A stretch of 10,707 bases of DNA from Comamonas sp. GTDB lineage: Bacteria; Pseudomonadota; Gammaproteobacteria; Burkholderiales; Burkholderiaceae_C. The stretch lies in the NCBI GenBank assembly GCA_019236485.1, contig JAFAIY010000670.1, positions 1 to 10,707 of the forward strand, given 5' to 3'. Below, one piece after another: positions 7,198-10,707 of this stretch. The position numbers were made by a program, and so were the translations under genes. The notes under the pieces are model-generated. The model was not told the DNA's origin. It searched no databases and saw only the letters and a program-made list of their open reading frames with translations. How positions within the stretch are numbered: the first letter of the stretch is position 1; every line of letters starts with the position of its first letter.

Positions 7198-8406
7198 ATG
7201 GCGCACATCCTGGCGGCCCGGGTCGGGGCAATATCGAACTCTGTCGGTGCCGGAGCCATCAGCTTCGGGGCCGCGCTGGCGGCGCACAAGACTTTCAGCG
7301 CCGTGCTCAAGACAGGGGACACCACGGAGTACCTGATCTGCGCCGTGGATGGCAGCGGCGCTGCTTCCGGTGACTGGGAAGTGGGCGTGGGCACCTATTA
7401 CGGGCCGACGGATGCCGGCGGGGAGCGTCTGGAGCGCACGGCCCCAGCAGAGAACTCCGCGGGATCGCCAGCCGGTATCGCCTTGAATTTCCCCGCCGGG
7501 GATAAGCAGGTCGTGATCACTCCGCTTGCATCCCGGCTCGCGGCCATGCCCAGCAATGGCAAACCTGGCCAGCTCCTGTGCACGCGCGGAGGGATGGACC
7601 TGTACTTCGCCGACTCTGTTGGCGCCGTCACCGAGTCGGGGAAGCTGACGCTGTATGTGCGCCCGGATGGCAATGATGCCAATGACGGCCGCACCGACAC
7701 AGCAGCCGGCGCGTATCGCAACATCTGGCATGCCATTGTCGAGGCGTTGCGCTATGACCTGCGCCTGACCAGCATTGAAATCCATGTGGGTCACGGTGAC
7801 TACTTTGATCCGCTCGAACCAGGCCAAGACTGGACGGCAGGCATCCATGTTCCCGAATTTGCTCGCTCCTTGCCTGGCTGCTTGTATGGCGGTGAGATCC
7901 GGATCTACGGCGATATTCAAGCGCCAGCGGCAGTGCGAACCGTATGGGCTGAGTCATCCGTTGGGGGGCTCTTTTTTGACGTGCGCGGATTCACCTTCGT
8001 GAATGGAATCGGGGCTTTCGGCGGACGATTGCGGGCGTTCAACAACATATTGGGTTCAGACGCCGAGGTGTCATACTATCCCGCATATGCTAGCGACGGC
8101 GGGTACTTGGAACTTTCCGATTGCAGCTTCCTGAACCCTGTATGTTCGGGACTTGTGCTGGCTGAAGGCCGCTCTTATGCGGAAATTTCGAATTGCACCT
8201 GCGCAGCCACTGATGTGACCTACGTCGCCGTTGTGGCTGATGGCTTTTCACACGTTAAGTTCTTGTACCAGGCAATTACAGGCTCGGCGACGGGGGTACG
8301 CTACAGGGTATCGAAGCAGTCGCTGATCGACACGGGCGGCCAGGGCGAGGCCGTGATTCCTGGCACCGAAGCCGGCGTGAGTGAGTCCGGCGGACTCGTC
8401 ATCTGA
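7198..8406 (+). CDS. Phage tail spike/fibre with beta-helix receptor-binding region (402 aa)
   Basis: The ATG follows TAAGGAG at 7183-7189, 8 bases upstream, overlapping the previous stop. Residues about 30-110 match a virion-attachment N-terminus common to many phage fibres (TFSAVLKTGDTTEYLICAV, WEVGVGTYYGP, LERTAPAENSAG, LNFPAGDKQVVIT). Residues 153-164 hold YVRPDGNDANDG, a motif typical of phage tail spikes at the start of a pectin-lyase-like right-handed beta-helix. Residues about 190-375 show alternating short strands and turns that fit this helix. The end (DTGGQGEAVIPGTEAGVSES) resembles the conserved tails of such fibres. Its role would be adhesion to, and perhaps cleavage of, surface polysaccharide; no catalytic residues can be assigned. 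GC falls over roughly 7760-8300, as expected for an exchanged receptor-binding part. Confidence 0.85.
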   Translation: MAHILAARVGAISNSVGAGAISFGAALAAHKTFSAVLKTGDTTEYLICAVDGSGAASGDWEVGVGTYYGPTDAGGERLERTAPAENSAGSPAGIALNFPAGDKQVVITPLASRLAAMPSNGKPGQLLCTRGGMDLYFADSVGAVTESGKLTLYVRPDGNDANDGRTDTAAGAYRNIWHAIVEALRYDLRLTSIEIHVGHGDYFDPLEPGQDWTAGIHVPEFARSLPGCLYGGEIRIYGDIQAPAAVRTVWAESSVGGLFFDVRGFTFVNGIGAFGGRLRAFNNILGSDAEVSYYPAYASDGGYLELSDCSFLNPVCSGLVLAEGRSYAEISNCTCAATDVTYVAVVADGFSHVKFLYQAITGSATGVRYRVSKQSLIDTGGQGEAVIPGTEAGVSESGGLVI

Positions 8407-8417
8407 TCGGCGGGCCA

Positions 8418-9119
8418 ATGACCGGCGCCATTGCCTCCACATCCATCGGCCACAGTGCCATCGCTGCTGGCGGCGCTCCCGCATCTGGAAGCGGGGAGGT
8501 CGAGCACCGTGCGGGCGGCCTGAGCGCCACGGCGTTCGGTGGCGCCAAGGCGCAGTTGCGGGCGCAGGCCGGCGGTGCCGAGTCATCCACCCGCTTCGGC
8601 GCGCTGGCTGCCACAGCCGCGGCCAGGGCCGGCGGCATTCAGATCACGCGCTTTGGCGCGCAGCAGTCTGCCATGCAGGTGAGGGCGGCCGGCGTGGCTG
8701 TTACGCGCTTTGGTGGGGCCGCGGCAAACGGCGTGTATGACCTTTCCTCTCTGGGACCTGTTGCGCGCTCGGGCTTTGATACGGCCCCGCCTCTACAGAT
8801 GGTGCTCGGTCAACGCGAGGGCGAGCCGCTTTGCCGCTTTGGCGGCGCAAGGCAGGCGCTGCGCGTGCATACCCAGGGGCTGCTGAGCACACGCATTGGC
8901 AAGGTGAATGCGCTGGCCATCGTGCACGCCGGAGGCCGCGCGCCCATGGTTCGTTTCGGCGGATCGGGCGCGGCGGGGACGCTCGAGGTCGAGGCCGGGG
9001 GCCTGCAGCTGACGCAGTACGGCGGGCTGGCGCTGGGTGAAGTCCGGGTGCAGGCCCGAGGCATGGCGCCCGGCACGCGCTTCGGCCACCTGGTCATTCA
9101 ACGGGGGCAGCGATGCTGA
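8418..9119 (+). CDS. RFG-repeat phage structural protein, probable tail-tip component (233 aa)
   Basis: The gene starts 12 bases after the tail spike stop, with only a weak ribosome site (GGCGGG), so coupling is likely. Almost the whole protein is a chain of repeats of 19-22 residues with the pattern GG-x-x-x-T-R-F-G-x-x-x-A-x-x-x-V-x-A. The conserved aromatic or aliphatic residue before glycine falls at residues 10, 40, 60, 79, 98, 120 (degenerate, FD), 141, 160, 180, 201 and 222. Each unit looks like two short beta-strands with a glycine turn, which suggests a beta-solenoid or a fibrous trimer. It contains no membrane segment or enzyme motif. Its position between the spike and the propeller-like gene suggests an elongated tail or adsorption part. 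I cannot name a family. Confidence 0.8.
   Translation: MTGAIASTSIGHSAIAAGGAPASGSGEVEHRAGGLSATAFGGAKAQLRAQAGGAESSTRFGALAATAAARAGGIQITRFGAQQSAMQVRAAGVAVTRFGGAAANGVYDLSSLGPVARSGFDTAPPLQMVLGQREGEPLCRFGGARQALRVHTQGLLSTRIGKVNALAIVHAGGRAPMVRFGGSGAAGTLEVEAGGLQLTQYGGLALGEVRVQARGMAPGTRFGHLVIQRGQRC
8439..9086 (+). repeat. Tandem ~60-base coding repeats (RFG units)
   Basis: About ten in-frame units of 57-66 bases encode the repeated G-G-x-x-x-T-R-F-G pattern. Copies are diverged in DNA; the best-preserved core is CGCTTTGG or CGCTTCGG, for example near 8594, 8650, 8706, 8837 and 9079. The even spacing points to expansion by duplication of one unit followed by divergence. The units between residues 11-40 and around 120 are degenerate. 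Confidence 0.7.
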
Positions 9120-10285
9120 CACTAGAAAAATTCACGGGCATCAACAATGTGCAGCCGGCCGAGCGCCTGCAGGCGACCGATCTGGTTTCGGCCTTGAATG
9201 TCGATCTGGGCCTGAGCGGCGAGCCGCGCCGCCGCGGTGGCTACGGTCAGCTCTCGGACGAATGTCACAAGAACCTGTACCAGGCGGACGGCTTTCTGCT
9301 GGCCACCGTGGCCGGCGACCTGACGGCTATCCACGAAGACGGCTCGCGCGTGCTGCTCTATGAGTCTCTGGGCATGAGTCGCCTGCACTACTGCGCATTG
9401 CCCGATGGCCGCGTGGCCTGGAGCAACGGCCTGATCAACGGCGTGACGGACGGCCGGGCCGCGACAGGGTGGGGCGTGCCGCTGCCCGAGTCCGCAGGCT
9501 TCGCTCAGGCCGTGGCCGGCGAGCTCGACCCCGGCCCCTATCTCTACCAGATCGCCTATGTGCGCCTGTCCGACCGCCTGGAGGGGGGCTCGGTCTTTGG
9601 TGGCCGGCTGGAAGTGCCCGCACATGGCGGCGTGCTCCTCACTGGCCTGCCCTGGCGCGAGGGGTTCGCCATCAATGTCTACCTGTCGGCGGCTGGCGGC
9701 GACCAGACGTTTCTGGCGGGATGCGCCTTGGGCGACGCGTTCAGCTACCTGGGCAAGACTGCCACCCTGGTGCTGCCCTGCCGCGTGGAGCAGGCGGGCC
9801 CGGCCCCCGTGGGCACGGCCATGGCCTGGTGGCGCACGCGCGCCCTGGTGGCCCAGGGCAATGTGCTGTGGGCGTCGCGCCCGCACGGCTGGGAGACCTT
9901 CAGCCGCACGCGCGACTTCAAGCAGTTCAGCGCCCCGATCACGCTGGTGCAGCCCGTGGACGATGGGATCTGGGTGGGTACCGAGAAGGAGCTGGCCTGG
10001 CTGGGCGGCGTGGACTTTGATGGGCTGGCCTACCGGCGCGCGATGGCCGCGCCCGTGGTGCCCGGCTCGGGCGTGGCCGTGCCTGGCGAGCTCGTGAGCC
10101 TGGGAGACGGACCAGGGCAGGGCGCGGCCATGGTGTGCATCGCCGGCGGCATGCTCGTGGCCGGCTTCAACGGCGGGAGCCTGGCCCGGCTGTCGCAGGA
10201 GCGCTATCGCACGTCGGCCCGCGAGGTGGCGGCCACGTTTCGGGTCGTGGACGGTATCCCGCAGTACATCGCCGTTCCGCAATGA
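9113..10285 (+). CDS. Probable beta-propeller phage tail protein (nozzle/stabilisation-like, 390 aa)
   Basis: The ATG at 9113 overlaps the previous stop by 7 bases and is preceded by a G-run at 9103-9107. The N-terminus (LEKFTGINNVQPAERL, then ALNVDLGLSGEPRRRGGY, residues about 4-44) matches a pattern I associate with phage tail proteins that report or seal the tail exit: tail nozzle, tubular or packaged-DNA stabilisation proteins. The body shows repeated strand blocks such as GFLLATVAGDLTAIHEDGS, GRVAWSNGLINGVTDG, NVLWASRPHGWETF, DGIWVGTEKELAWLGG and GMLVAGFNGGSLARLS, typical of propeller blades. There is no signal peptide or membrane segment. The exact role is inferred from pattern and neighbours; a baseplate or tail-shaft role is also possible. 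Confidence 0.75.
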   Translation: MLTLEKFTGINNVQPAERLQATDLVSALNVDLGLSGEPRRRGGYGQLSDECHKNLYQADGFLLATVAGDLTAIHEDGSRVLLYESLGMSRLHYCALPDGRVAWSNGLINGVTDGRAATGWGVPLPESAGFAQAVAGELDPGPYLYQIAYVRLSDRLEGGSVFGGRLEVPAHGGVLLTGLPWREGFAINVYLSAAGGDQTFLAGCALGDAFSYLGKTATLVLPCRVEQAGPAPVGTAMAWWRTRALVAQGNVLWASRPHGWETFSRTRDFKQFSAPITLVQPVDDGIWVGTEKELAWLGGVDFDGLAYRRAMAAPVVPGSGVAVPGELVSLGDGPGQGAAMVCIAGGMLVAGFNGGSLARLSQERYRTSAREVAATFRVVDGIPQYIAVPQ

Positions 10286-10707
10286 CGCTACTCAACAACC
10301 CCTCCTGGATCGGCCTTGACGGCACGCCCGTGACCGGGCGCACGCCGCCGCAGCTGCTCGTCCTTGAGGGGCGGCTGACGCAGGTGCAGCTGGCGGCGGT
10401 GCAGAGCCTCTACCAGCGCTTCTGCGCGGACCGGGCGGCGTCCGCCGTGCCGACGTTCGTGCGCGAGTACACCCTGAGCGACGGCTCGCGCGTGCGCTGC
10501 GAGTCGCGGTTCGGGATCGACCGCGCGCTGGTGTGGCCTGTCTCGCCCGAGCGGATGCCCGAGGATCGGCAAGGCATCGGCTACACGGTCTTTGTGGACG
10601 TGGCCTATGCGCCTGTCTATGACCGGGAGCTGGTCAACCTGCCGACCCCGCCGGACAAACCGCCTTACCCCAAGGAGCCAAAGTTTGAAGTGCCCATGCC
10701 TGAGCAG
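10282..10707 (+). CDS. Phage protein of unknown function, 3'-partial (142 aa visible)
   Basis: The ATG at 10282 overlaps the previous TGA in an ATGA junction, a classic coupled start, and no separate ribosome site is evident. The frame stays open to the window edge. The visible part begins MTLLNNPSWIGLDGTPVTGR and includes TFVREYTLSDGSRVRCESRF and YTVFVDVAYAPVYDREL, followed by a proline-rich stretch (NLPTPPDKPPYPKEPKFE) that may be a linker to a missing C-terminal part. Wobble positions are GC-rich, which supports coding. No family was recognised. Its place in the operon suggests a further tail or adsorption component. Confidence 0.8.
   Translation, partial: MTLLNNPSWIGLDGTPVTGRTPPQLLVLEGRLTQVQLAAVQSLYQRFCADRAASAVPTFVREYTLSDGSRVRCESRFGIDRALVWPVSPERMPEDRQGIGYTVFVDVAYAPVYDRELVNLPTPPDKPPYPKEPKFEVPMPEQ

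Noticed and set aside
6760..7920. Long minus-strand open frame (386 codons)
   Set aside because: It lies antisense to two well-supported structural genes and its product shows no domain-like pattern.
8200..8406. Diversity-generating retroelement target at the end of the tail spike
   Set aside because: There is no repeat pair, no adenine-rich variable stretch of the known kind and no reverse transcriptase in the window.
9122..10282. Long minus-strand open frame (386 codons)
   Set aside because: It is a reverse-frame shadow of the propeller-like gene; composition is His/Arg/Gln-rich and unlike a real protein.

Overview
This window reads as part of the late, virion-structural region of a tailed phage or prophage from a high-GC Gram-negative host. 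Codon choice (wobble positions mostly G or C) and protein style suggest Burkholderiales, for example Comamonadaceae, but no host gene, integrase or attachment site is present to confirm this. No tRNA, rRNA, CRISPR array, insertion sequence or antibiotic-resistance gene was seen.

Layout. Positions 2-6496 are one uninterrupted frame, open at the left edge, that encodes a giant 'polyvalent' protein of more than 2,160 residues. Such proteins are thought to be packaged in the virion and delivered with the DNA. In order it carries a ParB/sulfiredoxin-like segment, an HExxH metallopeptidase segment, a lower-GC module resembling the large-polyvalent-protein-associated domain LPD3 (or a BECR-nuclease-like domain), and a long C-terminal LPD38-like region. 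Its 3' end is overlapped by a convergent small gene (6486-6656, minus strand) for a two-helix membrane protein. After a 127-base gap with a hairpin next to a start codon, a plus-strand run of genes follows: a 133-residue conserved phage protein (6784-7185), a tail spike/fibre with a beta-helix (7198-8406), a protein built of about ten 20-residue 'RFG' repeats (8418-9119), a probable beta-propeller tail protein (9113-10285) and an unfinished gene (10282 to the edge). Genes from 6784 on are tightly packed, overlap by 4 to 7 bases or lie within 12 bases of each other, and look like one operon for tail tip and adsorption structures.

The most unusual signal lies inside the giant gene. In two low-complexity Ala/Pro/Gly/Gln linkers the giant frame loses its GC-rich wobble signature, while the +1 frame gains it and contains small open frames with good Shine-Dalgarno sequences: a 75-codon frame at 2064-2291, and a tandem trio at 1098-1214, 1218-1322 and 1326-1415. 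I interpret these as possible nested (overprinted) genes whose out-of-frame reading supplies the linkers. This is inference from codon statistics counted by hand and from start signals. It needs comparative sequence data.
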